A DNA stretch of 64,000 nucleotides from Novosphingobium sp. SG751A (GTDB lineage Bacteria > Pseudomonadota > Alphaproteobacteria > Sphingomonadales > Sphingomonadaceae). The stretch spans positions 221,914 to 285,913 of the forward strand of contig NZ_JABGCB010000007.1 of assembly GCF_013149295.1 (NCBI RefSeq), written 5' to 3'. The position numbers were made by a program, and so were the translations under genes. Positions within the stretch are counted from its first letter, which is position 1. The number at the start of each line of letters is the position of its first letter. This document shows, one piece after another, positions 53,912-62,577 of the stretch. The notes under the pieces are model-generated. The model was not told where the DNA came from and did no database searches. It saw nothing but the letters and a program-made list of their open reading frames with translations.

Positions 53912-55234
53912 ATGCCGATCATCCATAGCCTGCTGGGAATGCTGCTCATTCTGGGGATCGCTTTTGCGCTGTCCTCCAACCGGCGCGCGGTGCGGCCAAG
54001 GGTGGTGCTGGCCGCCTTTGGGCTTCAGGCGGGGCTGGCGGCACTGGTGCTTTATGTGCCTGCGGGCAATGCCGCGTTGCAGGTCGTGGCGGGCGGGGTG
54101 TCCTCGCTCTTGGCCTATGCTCATTCGGGGGTGGATTTCCTGTTCGGCCCCTTGGCGAAACCGGAAATCGGCGGGGCCAGCTTTGCCATTTCGGCGCTGC
54201 CGGTCATCATCTTCTTCGCATCGCTGATCTCGATCCTCTATTATCTGCGCATCATGCCGCTGGTGATCCGCTGGATCGGGGGCGGGCTTGAAAAGCTGAC
54301 GGGCATCAGCCGGATCGAATCGCTATGTGCGGCCAGCAATATCTTTGTCGGCCAGTCCGAGGCGCCGCTGGTGATCCGGCCCTATCTGGCGGCGCTCTCG
54401 CCTGCGCAATTGTTCTGTGTGATGACCGTGGGCATGGCGGGTGTGGCGGGCACGATTCTGGCCGCCTATGCCAGCATGGGCATCCGCATCGACTATCTGG
54501 TGGCCGCCGCCTTTATGTCGGCGCCGGGCGGGATCTGCATGGCCAAGATCATGATGCCCGATCCGCGCACGCCCCCGCCGGTCGATGGCGATCTGCCCGA
54601 AAACATGGTGCCTCCCGCTGGTCTTGCCGCCGCCGCATTGAACCGCGCCGATGTGACGCATCAGCCCGGCGTGCATGTGGATGAGCCGGTGCCGCTGGCC
54701 CATGACGAGGAACGCCCCGCCAATATCATTATGGCCGCCAGCGAAGGCGCGCAGACCGGCGTGAAGCTGGCCGTGGCCGTGGGCGCGATGGTGCTGGCCT
54801 TTGTGGCGCTGGTGGCGCTGGCCAATGGCATCGTGGGGGGCGTGGGGCACTGGTTCGGCATTCCCGATCTCTCATTCCAGAAATTGCTGGGCTATCTGTT
54901 TGCGCCGATCTTCAGCCTGCTGGGCGCGCCGACATGGGCCGAGGCGATGCGCGCGGGCGGCATGTTCGGGACCAAGATCGTGCTCAACGAATTCGTCTCC
55001 TTCATCGACCTTGGGCAGGCCAAGGAATTGTCAGCCAAGACCGTGGCCATCGTCACTTTTGCGCTGTGCGGCTTTGCCAATTTCTCGTCCATCGCGATCC
55101 AGATGGCCGTGACCGGCAGCCTTGCCCCCAACCAACGCCCCCTGATCGCCAAGATGGGGCTGAAGGCTCTGGCGGCCGGCGCCTTGTCCAATCTGATGAG
55201 CGCGGCGCTGGCCGGGCTGTTCCTGTCGCTGTAA
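53912..55234 (+). CDS. Concentrative nucleoside transporter, NupC/CNT family
   Basis: A 440-residue membrane protein. Family motifs are IFFASLISILYYLRIMPLVI, then NIFVGQSEAPLVIRPYL, NEFVSFIDLGQ and the C-terminal LCGFANFSSIAIQ. It imports nucleosides with H+ or Na+. Length and spans are normal. The following gene begins 4 bases later, so the two may be co-transcribed. Confidence 0.93.
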   Translation: MPIIHSLLGMLLILGIAFALSSNRRAVRPRVVLAAFGLQAGLAALVLYVPAGNAALQVVAGGVSSLLAYAHSGVDFLFGPLAKPEIGGASFAISALPVIIFFASLISILYYLRIMPLVIRWIGGGLEKLTGISRIESLCAASNIFVGQSEAPLVIRPYLAALSPAQLFCVMTVGMAGVAGTILAAYASMGIRIDYLVAAAFMSAPGGICMAKIMMPDPRTPPPVDGDLPENMVPPAGLAAAALNRADVTHQPGVHVDEPVPLAHDEERPANIIMAASEGAQTGVKLAVAVGAMVLAFVALVALANGIVGGVGHWFGIPDLSFQKLLGYLFAPIFSLLGAPTWAEAMRAGGMFGTKIVLNEFVSFIDLGQAKELSAKTVAIVTFALCGFANFSSIAIQMAVTGSLAPNQRPLIAKMGLKALAAGALSNLMSAALAGLFLSL

Positions 55235-55238
55235 CACC

Positions 55239-55796
55239 ATGAGCCAGCGTTGGGATGAAGAATGGGCCGCCGCTATGCCCAAGCGCGCGCGGCCAAGGCG
55301 TAAGGCAGGCATCGGCACGGTGTTCACCGCCGTGCTGCTGTTGATGGCGATCAGTGTGGTCAGCACGCGCTGGCGGCAATGGAGCGCGCCGCAACCCGCA
55401 GGCATAACGGCATCGGACCTCAAACCCGCCGCGCAGGACCGCGAATCGGCCCATTTCGCCCTGTGCAAAGGCCATGTCCGCGTCACCTGCGTCGTCGATG
55501 GCGACACGATCTGGTTTCAGGGCGAGAAGATCCGCATCGCCGACATCAACGCTCCCGAAATCAGCCACCCGCAATGCGATTACGAGGAGCAGTTGGGCGA
55601 CAAGGCCCGCGACCGGCTGATGGGCCTGCTCAATGCGGGCGCGTTTTCCGTGGTGGTCGAGGGCAGCCGGGACGTGGACAAATATGGCCGCAAATTGCGC
55701 GATATCACGCGGGGCGGGAAAAGCCTTGGCGCGGTATTGGTCAGCGAAGGACTGGCCGAGCGGTGGACCGGGCATCGGCGGGATTGGTGTCATTGA
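55239..55796 (+). CDS. Membrane-anchored thermonuclease-like protein
   Basis: A 185-residue protein. A basic N-terminus and one span (GTVFTAVLLLMAISVV) anchor it in the membrane. The SNase domain has VDGDTIWFQGEKIRIADINAPE, with the catalytic Arg and Glu, and DKYGRKLRDI with the third catalytic residue. It should cut nucleic acid outside the cytoplasm. Being 4 bases after a nucleoside transporter suggests a joint salvage role, which is inference. Confidence 0.87.
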   Translation: MSQRWDEEWAAAMPKRARPRRKAGIGTVFTAVLLLMAISVVSTRWRQWSAPQPAGITASDLKPAAQDRESAHFALCKGHVRVTCVVDGDTIWFQGEKIRIADINAPEISHPQCDYEEQLGDKARDRLMGLLNAGAFSVVVEGSRDVDKYGRKLRDITRGGKSLGAVLVSEGLAERWTGHRRDWCH

Positions 55797-55814
55797 TTTT
55801 TAGGGGTTAAAGAT

Positions 55815-56045
55815 GCCTCCGGCGGGTTAAGGGCGGGGGCCCTTAACAATCCCGGTATTGTCTATGTCGTGCCCTGTCTCGGCCAAGGCTGATCAACGCG
55901 GCGTTGAAATGATAAAGCCTGCGGCGCTTGAAGGTATACTTCTCCGCGCCGCAGGCTTTCAAAACCACAAATTCAACGTCTCCCCTGCGAACCACACCCC
56001 AAAAATGGGATTGCAAAGGGACGAGTCCCTTTGCCCGCCGGAGGC
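55815..56045. repeat. Convergent-gene palindromic element, inverted copy D
   Basis: 231 bp between the nuclease and the convergent sugar dehydrogenase genes. It has the same outer arms, a left hairpin of the TTAAGGGC type and a right hairpin of the CAAAGGGAC type, the reverse of copies B and E. The centre reads ATGATAAAGCCTGCGGCGC, which is the complement strand of the B and E centres. The flanks extend the palindrome (AGGGGTT on the left, AACCCCT on the right). Confidence 0.9.
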
Positions 56046-56059
56046 ATCAAACCCCTAAA

Positions 56060-57397
56060 TCACAAAGTCCAATCCGCCGCATCCCCCAACTCACCCTTAA
56101 GGTCAGCCAGAGTCCCCCCGGCGTTCAACAGCCCGCGCAGAGCCTCCCCGCCCAGTTCGTAATATTCGCGGTGCGGCACGGCAAGGACGACCATGTCATA
56201 GGTCCGCTCCAGCGCATCATGGACAAGCGGGATGCCATATTCATGCATCGCCTCATCGCCATCGGCATGGGGGTCGTGGACCGCCACGCCATGGCCCAAA
56301 CGGCCCAGCGCCGAGACCAGATCCGCCACCTTGGAATTGCGCAGATCGGGGATGTTTTCCTTGAAAGTCAGGCCCAGCATCAACACGCTGCCCGGTTTCC
56401 CGCCGCGCGCTTTGTGCAGTTCCTTGGCCACCCACCCGGCCATCGAATCGTTGATGCCGCGCCCTGAGAGGATCACGCGCGGATCAAGCCCAAGCTGTTC
56501 AGCCCGGTGCGACAGATAGTACGGATCCACCCCGATGCAGTGTCCACCCACAAGGCCGGGCGAGAAGGGCAGGAAGTTCCACTTGGTCCGCGCTGCCGCC
56601 AGCACATCCCAGATCGAGATGTCGAGCTTGTTAAAGATCTGGGCGATCTCGTTCATGAAGGCGATGTTGATGTCGCGCTGGGCGTTTTCGATCACCTTGG
56701 CGGCTTCGGCGGCCTTGATGCTGGCCGCACGGAAGGTGCCGCCGCTGGTCACCGAACCATAGAGATGGGCCACGCGGTCGAGCACTTCGGGCGTCTGGCC
56801 CGAAACGACCTTGGTGATCTTGTCGATCGTATGTTCGCGGTCGCCCGGGTTGATGCGTTCGGGGCTGTATCCGAGAAAGAAGTCGCGCCCGCACAGCAGG
56901 CCCGAATGCGCCTCAAGGATGGGGGCGCAAATGTCCTCGGTCACGCCGGGATAGACGGTGCTTTCATAGACCACCACCGGCACACGCCCTTCGGCAATAG
57001 CGGCGGGCAGCATCGCGCCCACGGTGCGGCTGGCGGCCTCGACCATGCGCAGATCGGGACGATTCGCGCCGTCGATGGGCGTGGGCACGGTCACGATATA
57101 ATAATCGGCCGGGGGGCAGACCTGCGGATCGGCGGCCAACGCCAGCGTGCTGGCGGCAAGGCGGTCGCGGTCGATTTCGCCGGTGCGGTCATGGCCGGAG
57201 TTCAATTCATCAATGCGGCGCACGTCAATGTCGAGGCCGACCGTCTCAAACTTGCCCGCCAGCGCCACCGCCAGCGGCAGGCCGACATAGCCCAGCCCAA
57301 CCACCACCACGCGGGTCACCCGCTGGACCGCATCCACAGAACCAAGCGATACAGGCGCGGCATCATCCACCGCCACCTTGGAATACATATACGTCAA
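56060..57397 (-). CDS. tviB: UDP-N-acetylhexosamine 6-dehydrogenase, TviB/WbpO type
   Basis: A 445-residue nucleotide-sugar dehydrogenase. It has VVGLGYVGLPLAVALAGKF, DELNSGHDRTGEI, VYPGVTEDICAPIL, YSPERINPGD and the catalytic Cys in GLVGGHCIGVDPYYL. The pattern matches TviB and WbpO, which make UDP-GalNAcA from UDP-GlcNAc or UDP-GalNAc. The start is TTG 57397 with GAGGGGG 5 bases upstream; ATG 57388 is an alternative with worse spacing. It is divergent from wecB. Confidence 0.9.
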   Translation of the reverse strand: MTYMYSKVAVDDAAPVSLGSVDAVQRVTRVVVVGLGYVGLPLAVALAGKFETVGLDIDVRRIDELNSGHDRTGEIDRDRLAASTLALAADPQVCPPADYYIVTVPTPIDGANRPDLRMVEAASRTVGAMLPAAIAEGRVPVVVYESTVYPGVTEDICAPILEAHSGLLCGRDFFLGYSPERINPGDREHTIDKITKVVSGQTPEVLDRVAHLYGSVTSGGTFRAASIKAAEAAKVIENAQRDINIAFMNEIAQIFNKLDISIWDVLAAARTKWNFLPFSPGLVGGHCIGVDPYYLSHRAEQLGLDPRVILSGRGINDSMAGWVAKELHKARGGKPGSVLMLGLTFKENIPDLRNSKVADLVSALGRLGHGVAVHDPHADGDEAMHEYGIPLVHDALERTYDMVVLAVPHREYYELGGEALRGLLNAGGTLADLKGELGDAADWTL

Positions 57398-57540
57398 AGC
57401 GAACCCCCTCTGGCGGCTCGGCATGGAATTTGCCGCCCGGAGGCTTAGGCCCAAGGCTCTTATATTACAGTTAACACCTGCGAAGCTAAAGCAGCCGCGG
57501 CAAACGGCCCATGAAGGCAACCAGAAAGCAGAGTATTCGC

Positions 57541-58680
57541 ATGACCGATCAACCGGCCAAGATTCTCGTTATTTTCGGCACCCGCCCCGAAGCGATCAAA
57601 TTGTTCACGGTGGTGGCGGCGCTGAAGCAGGATCCGCGATTCGAACCCGTCGTCTGCGTTTCGGCCCAGCATCGCGCGATGCTGGATCAGGTGCTGGAAA
57701 TTGCCGGGATCGTGCCGGACCATGACCTTGACCTGATGCGCCCGAATCAGACGCTCGACGGGCTGACCGCCGCGCTGCTGACCGAATTGGGCGCCGTGAT
57801 GGACAAGGTTCAGCCCGACCGCGTGATCGTTCAGGGCGATACGGCCACCGCCATGGCGGGGGCTCTGGCGGCCTATTACCGCAAATTGCCGGTCGATCAT
57901 GTCGAGGCGGGGCTGCGCTCGGGCAATATCTATCACCCATGGCCCGAGGAGGTGAACCGCAAGATCATCGGGGGCATCGCTTCTTTGCATTTTGCGCCGA
58001 CCACCACCAGCGAGGCGGCGCTGCTGCGTGAAAACGTCAGCGCGGACCGGGTCCATGTTACGGGCAACACCGTGATCGATGCGCTGCATTGGGTGCTGGC
58101 GCGAATCGAGGCGCAGCCGGAACTGGCCACCGGGCTGGATGAACTGGCCGAGCGCTTCAAGGGCAAGCGAATCATCGGCGTCACCAGCCACCGCCGCGAG
58201 AATTTCGGCGAAGGCATGGAAAATATCGCCAGCGCGATTCGCCAGATTGCCGAAAGGCCCGATACGGCGATCATCTTCCCCGTGCATCTCAATCCCAATG
58301 TGCGCGCGGTGATGAATGAGCGGCTTGCGGGCCTCGATAATGTCGCGCTGATCGAGCCGCTCGATTATCCGCATTTTGCGCGGCTGCTCTCGATGGCCGA
58401 AATCATGCTGACCGATTCGGGCGGAGTGCAGGAAGAAGCGCCTGCGCTGGGCAAGCCTGTATTGGTGATGCGCGAGACGACCGAGCGGCCCGAAGGGGTT
58501 GTTGCCGGAACGGCGCGGCTGGTGGGCACCGATTCTTCACGTATTGTTTCCGAAATCTTCAGCCTTCTTGACGATAAGGCCGCCTACGAAGCCATGGCGC
58601 GCGCCCATAACCCGTTCGGGGATGGGCAGTCCTCGCGCCGCATCGTGGACGCGCTGGCGCAGGAGGTATGGGGCGCATGA
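57541..58680 (+). CDS. wecB: UDP-N-acetylglucosamine 2-epimerase
   Basis: A 379-residue non-hydrolysing epimerase. It has VIFGTRPEAIKLF, the catalytic HVEAGLRSG, then TSHRRENFGEG and TDSGGVQEEAPALGKPVLV. It makes UDP-ManNAc from UDP-GlcNAc. ATG 57541 begins the conserved part; ATG 57511 is possible. The stop overlaps wecC (ATGA). Confidence 0.95.
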   Translation: MTDQPAKILVIFGTRPEAIKLFTVVAALKQDPRFEPVVCVSAQHRAMLDQVLEIAGIVPDHDLDLMRPNQTLDGLTAALLTELGAVMDKVQPDRVIVQGDTATAMAGALAAYYRKLPVDHVEAGLRSGNIYHPWPEEVNRKIIGGIASLHFAPTTTSEAALLRENVSADRVHVTGNTVIDALHWVLARIEAQPELATGLDELAERFKGKRIIGVTSHRRENFGEGMENIASAIRQIAERPDTAIIFPVHLNPNVRAVMNERLAGLDNVALIEPLDYPHFARLLSMAEIMLTDSGGVQEEAPALGKPVLVMRETTERPEGVVAGTARLVGTDSSRIVSEIFSLLDDKAAYEAMARAHNPFGDGQSSRRIVDALAQEVWGA

Positions 58681-59978
58681 AATCGGACAAGAAGCCTGAC
58701 GTTTGTGTGGTGGGCCTGGGATATATCGGCCTGCCCACTGCCGCCATTGTCGCCCGTTCGGGCTGCCGCGTACGCGGCATCGATGTCAGCCAGAAGGTGG
58801 TGGACACGATCAATCGCGGCGAAATCCATATTGAGGAAGTCGATCTGGACGGGCTCGTCCATGCCGTGGTGGGTCGCGGGCTGCTGACGGCCTCGCTGGA
58901 GGTTGCGCCTGCCGATGTGTTTGTCATCGCCGTGCCCACGCCCTTTGGTCCGAACCACGAACCGGATGTGTCCTATGTGCTGACCGCGGCGCGCTCCATC
59001 GCGCCGGTGCTCAAGCATGGCGATATCGTCATCCTCGAATCGACGTCGCCGGTTGGCACCACCGAGCAGATCCGCGATCTGTTTGCCGAAATGCGCCCGG
59101 ATCTGAAAATTCCCGGCCTGACCCGCGACACGCCCGATATGTCGATCGCCTATTGCCCGGAACGCGTGCTGCCCGGCCGCATCCTGCACGAGCTGACCGA
59201 GAATGATCGCTCCATTGGCGGCATCACGCCCCGTTGCGCGCGCAAGGCAGTGGGCTTCTATAAGATCTTCGTGCGCGGCCAGTGTATCGCCACTGATGCG
59301 CGCAGCGCGGAAATGACCAAGCTGGTCGAAAACGCCTATCGCGACGTGAACATCGCCTTTGCCAACGAGCTCTCCATCGTCGCCGACCGCATGGGTCTGG
59401 ACGTGTGGGAAGTCATCAAGCTGGCCAATCGCCATCCGCGCGTGAACATCCTGTCGCCCGGTCCGGGCGTGGGCGGCCATTGCATCGCGGTCGATCCGTG
59501 GTTCATCGTGTCGAGCGCGCCTGCCGAAACGCCCCTCATCCGCACCGCGCGGGGCGTGAACGACGGCAAGATCCACCACGTGATCGCCAAGGCCGACGAA
59601 CTGATTGCCGCCCATCCGGGTGCCCGCATCGCGGCGCTGGGGCTGGCGTTCAAGGCCAATATCGACGATTTCCGCGAGAGCCCGGCGCGCCTTGTCGCCG
59701 CCACCCTCGCCCGCAAATATCGCGAACGGATGAGCATCGTCGAACCCTATGCCACCGTCCTGCCGCGCGAGTTCGAAGGCACAGGCGCGACCCAGATCGA
59801 CCTCGACGAGGCGCTGGAGGAATGCGACATCCTGCTGGTCCTCGTCGATCACGACGCCTTCCGTCAGGTGCCTCTGGCCGAACGTGCAGGCAAGATCGTC
59901 TATGACACGCGCGGCATCTGGCCCGATCAGCCCAAGGGTGGGGTTGAGGTTGGCGAGGGGTTGAGATTGGTGGGGTAA
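58677..59978 (+). CDS. wecC: UDP-N-acetyl-D-mannosamine dehydrogenase
   Basis: A 433-residue dehydrogenase with VVGLGYIGLPTAAIVARSG, VPTPFGPNHEPDVSYV, YCPERVLPGRI and catalytic Cys in GVGGHCIAVDPWFI. It oxidises UDP-ManNAc, the wecB product, to UDP-ManNAcA for a surface polysaccharide. The element copy E begins 6 bases after the stop. Confidence 0.95.
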   Translation: MKSDKKPDVCVVGLGYIGLPTAAIVARSGCRVRGIDVSQKVVDTINRGEIHIEEVDLDGLVHAVVGRGLLTASLEVAPADVFVIAVPTPFGPNHEPDVSYVLTAARSIAPVLKHGDIVILESTSPVGTTEQIRDLFAEMRPDLKIPGLTRDTPDMSIAYCPERVLPGRILHELTENDRSIGGITPRCARKAVGFYKIFVRGQCIATDARSAEMTKLVENAYRDVNIAFANELSIVADRMGLDVWEVIKLANRHPRVNILSPGPGVGGHCIAVDPWFIVSSAPAETPLIRTARGVNDGKIHHVIAKADELIAAHPGARIAALGLAFKANIDDFRESPARLVAATLARKYRERMSIVEPYATVLPREFEGTGATQIDLDEALEECDILLVLVDHDAFRQVPLAERAGKIVYDTRGIWPDQPKGGVEVGEGLRLVG

Positions 59979-59983
59979 GGTTT

Positions 59984-60207
59984 GCCTCCGGCGGGCAAAG
60001 GGACTCAGTCCCTTTGCAATCCCATCAATGGGGTGGTGCCGGGGTGGCCAACTTGCGTGTATCTCTATCATTTGAAAGCCTGCGGCGCGGTGAGGTTCTG
60101 CCTTAAAGCGCTGCAGGCTTTATCATTCCAACGCCGCGTCGCGATCAAAGCGCCACATCGACAGTATCGGGATTGTTAAGGGCCCCCGCCCTTAACTCGC
60201 CGGAGGC
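59984..60207. repeat. Convergent-gene palindromic element, full copy E
   Basis: 224 bp between wecC and the convergent oxidoreductase gene. Same orientation as copy B: left arm CAAAGGGACT hairpin, CAATCCC, central AAAGCCTGCGGCGC stem with one mismatch in its right half (GCGCTGCAGGCTTT), ATCATTCCAACGCCGCG, CAGTATCGGGATTG, TTAAGGGC hairpin, and a right outer arm with one change (CTCGCCGGAGGC). Flanks AGGTTT and AAAACCT extend the pairing. Confidence 0.9.
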
Positions 60208-60225
60208 AAAACCTGCCCCTAACAA

Positions 60226-60978
60226 TCAAATCCCCCCATACCACTGATACCCGGCCACATCCTCCCAATAGCCGCCCTTGCCGCCATAGAGCCCGGCAAG
60301 CGTATCGCGCACTTCCACCCGCATCACATATTTGGCCTGCTTATACCCCAACTGCCGCTCGACGCGCAGGCGAACCGGGGCGCCATGCTCCACAGGCAAT
60401 TCGCGCCCGTTCATGCCCCAAGCCAGAATCGTCTGGAGGTGGAAGGCGTCCACAAGGTCGATGCTTTCGTAATAGGGATCCTCGCCGGTTTTGTCGGCGC
60501 AGTGGAACACCACGAATCGCGCAGAAGGCATCAGCCCAGCCATGGCCAGCACCTGCGCCAATTGCGGCCCCTGCCACTGGCCGATGGCGGACCATCCCTC
60601 GACGCAATCGTGACGGGTGATCTGGCGGCGCTGGGTCATGGCTTTGAGCGCGGTCAGCGGCAGATCGAGCGGGCGTTTGACAAGGCCATCGACGCGCAGC
60701 GACCATCGCGCAAAGCCCTCTGCCGCATGGGCCGCCCATGCCGCATCGCCCTCGGTGTTGCCGTTGGAGCGGAAGGTGGGCGACATGTCGGCCTCGCGAA
60801 ATTCGCGCGCCAGAGCATCGCGGCCCAGCAGCAGCCTTTGCGCAGGCATATGCAGCCCCGCCGCGCCTTCTACCCAGCCTTCAATCGTGGGCTGGCGAAC
60901 GACCCGATCGCAACCCGAAAGCAGCAGGCCGCCACCCGCGATCAGGCCCCTCCTCGATATTGTGGGCAGCGAAATCAT
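60226..60978 (-). CDS. Molybdopterin-dependent oxidoreductase, sulfite-oxidase fold
   Basis: A 250-residue protein. Its N-terminus has a twin-arginine SRRGLIAGGG and a lipobox-like LLLSGC (C23). The Mo-binding Cys is C125 in HDCVEGWSAIGQWQG, and GYKQAKYVMRVEV and the final YEDV-like GYWEDVAGYQWYG are typical of MsrP-like proteins. It should be exported folded and receive electrons from the adjacent cytochrome b, whose stop overlaps its start (ATGA). The substrate is unknown; repair of oxidised methionine is one possibility. Confidence 0.88.
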   Translation of the reverse strand: MISLPTISRRGLIAGGGLLLSGCDRVVRQPTIEGWVEGAAGLHMPAQRLLLGRDALAREFREADMSPTFRSNGNTEGDAAWAAHAAEGFARWSLRVDGLVKRPLDLPLTALKAMTQRRQITRHDCVEGWSAIGQWQGPQLAQVLAMAGLMPSARFVVFHCADKTGEDPYYESIDLVDAFHLQTILAWGMNGRELPVEHGAPVRLRVERQLGYKQAKYVMRVEVRDTLAGLYGGKGGYWEDVAGYQWYGGI

Positions 60979-61838
60979 GGCCTGTCTCCCTCGCGCTTTT
61001 GGCCCGTAATCATGCCGCGCACCTGATTCACCGGCCCCGATGCCAGCACCATCGCCAGATGCACCACCACGAACAGCCCAATCCCGCAAAGCCCGAGAAA
61101 ATGCAGCGAACGCGCCGATTGCCGCCCGCCCAAAACATCGAGCAGCCACGGCGCCGCCGCATCCATCCCCGGCGATAGCGCCAGCCCGGATGCAATCATC
61201 AGCGGCAGCAAGCCGAACAGCACCCCGGCATAGGCCAGCTTCTGCAACACGCCATAGCCATCATCATGAAAGCGAAAGCGCAGATGATCGACCACATCGC
61301 GCGCAATCGAACGCGGCGACCATTCGGCCCGCGTGATGTGCAGATCCCGCCTGATATGCCCATTGGCCAGCGACCAGAGCAGATAGGCCGCCAGCCCCAA
61401 GGCCAGCCCCCATGCGAAAGCCAGATGCCAGCTGCGCGCCAGCGCCAGATCATAGGTCGAGGGCAGCGTCATCCAGCCGGGAAAGGCCAGCGCCAGTTCC
61501 TGCCCATCGCTCCCTCGCGAAAGGCCAAAGATTCCGGTGGTCTCAACCGTATGCCCCAGCAGGGTGATGCCGCCGTGATTGGCCCCCGCATCATCGGTCC
61601 AGACGCCAAATTCCAGCCATGCCGGATCGTCATTTGCGCCGTAGGCCCCCCAATAGAGTCGGGGATGGGCGTTGAAGATCATCAGCCCGCTCATCGCCAT
61701 CACCAGCAGCACCAGCACATTGGCCCAATGCCACAGCCGCGTGGAGAGTCGGTGACGGCGCGCCGGAGCGCGCGGCGCATCGCTGCCCTCGCGCAGGATG
61801 CGGCCCTTGAAGGGAGTGAAGTTCTTGTCCTCATCCAT
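60975..61838 (-). CDS. Cytochrome b561-type membrane electron carrier
   Basis: A 287-residue protein with four to five spans and haem-ligand His residues in LSTRLWHWANVLVL, ARSWHLAFAWGL and ARSLHFLGLCGIGLFVVVHL. It belongs to the b-type cytochromes that pass quinol electrons to molybdoenzymes. It is first in the two-gene operon. Confidence 0.9.
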   Translation of the reverse strand: MDEDKNFTPFKGRILREGSDAPRAPARRHRLSTRLWHWANVLVLLVMAMSGLMIFNAHPRLYWGAYGANDDPAWLEFGVWTDDAGANHGGITLLGHTVETTGIFGLSRGSDGQELALAFPGWMTLPSTYDLALARSWHLAFAWGLALGLAAYLLWSLANGHIRRDLHITRAEWSPRSIARDVVDHLRFRFHDDGYGVLQKLAYAGVLFGLLPLMIASGLALSPGMDAAAPWLLDVLGGRQSARSLHFLGLCGIGLFVVVHLAMVLASGPVNQVRGMITGQKREGDRP

Positions 61839-62577
61839 AGCGCGAATCTAGGCCAGCAATGCCCGCCCGGCAAGATAGGACCAAAATCGCAGCGTCCATA
61901 TGTGCGCCACAGGTGGGCCGGGCGTAAACTCTGTTCATGTCCGCAACCGCCGCCCTCTTGCGCATTCCGGGAAATTGCCCTGCCGCCTTCAAGGCCGAAG
62001 CCCGGCCCGAAGCGGGCAAGGATCAGGGGCGCCCCCATCACGGCGACGGCGGCATGCCTGTGCGTTTTCCACCGCTTGCCAGCCGCTTACCCCGCCCGTC
62101 CGCGCATGGCCGCGCCCATGCCGCCAAAGGGCGCGCCGAGCGCCGCAACAGGCCCGCCTGGATTCGTTTCGGCAGCGCCATGCCGCGCAGCAAAACGGCC
62201 CCAAAGCCCGGTCCGGCCGGGCCCGAGGGCGAGGCAAGCCCCATGACGCATCTGCACAATGGAGCGCAGGAACCGGGCCCGATTCGGAGCCGACACGTAT
62301 GGTTCAAGACCCGGCTGCAATCGTCTGTAACAGTGCCGCCATGTCATATTCGCATACGCAGCATAGCAGGGCGTGGCGCGCAGGATTCCATCAATAAATA
62401 CACCGAAACGCAAGAATTACGGGAAGATCTTCGCGAGAGAGCGCCATCGGTAACTATACATTCATTCCCGACACCGCCGGACCTTTCATCCAGTTTTTGC
62501 CACCATTTCGGATGCGTAAGCAGTTAACTGCGAAGAAAGCAAAGACTACGCTGCACTGCACACAAGGGGGATCATTC
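61839..62577. promoter_or_regulatory. Long intergenic region upstream of the sugar transferase
   Basis: 739 bases without a convincing gene. The left 500 bases are GC-rich and carry long ORFs on both strands that look like shadows. The right 200 bases are A/T-richer and hold GAAGATCTTC (62423-62432) and TAACTATAC. This is probably the regulatory leader of the exopolysaccharide operon. Confidence 0.5.
62520..62531. promoter_or_regulatory. 12-bp palindrome upstream of the sugar transferase
   Basis: GCAGTTAACTGC is a perfect palindrome 46 bases before the sugar transferase start, in the A/T-richer part of the leader. It could be a dimeric regulator site; no other copy was noticed. Confidence 0.4.

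Noticed and set aside
39998..60207. The intergenic palindromes as a CRISPR array
   Set aside because: Copies are kilobases apart, of over 200 bases, without spacers or cas genes.
62087..62413. A 108-codon minus strand ORF in the same gap
   Set aside because: No ribosome binding site, no recognisable family and it opposes another equally weak ORF.
61937..62527. A 196-codon ORF in the leader of the sugar transferase
   Set aside because: Its residue composition is shadow-like (Pro, Arg, Ala) and changes abruptly at the A/T-rich part; no ribosome binding site or family. Kept as non-coding with low certainty.
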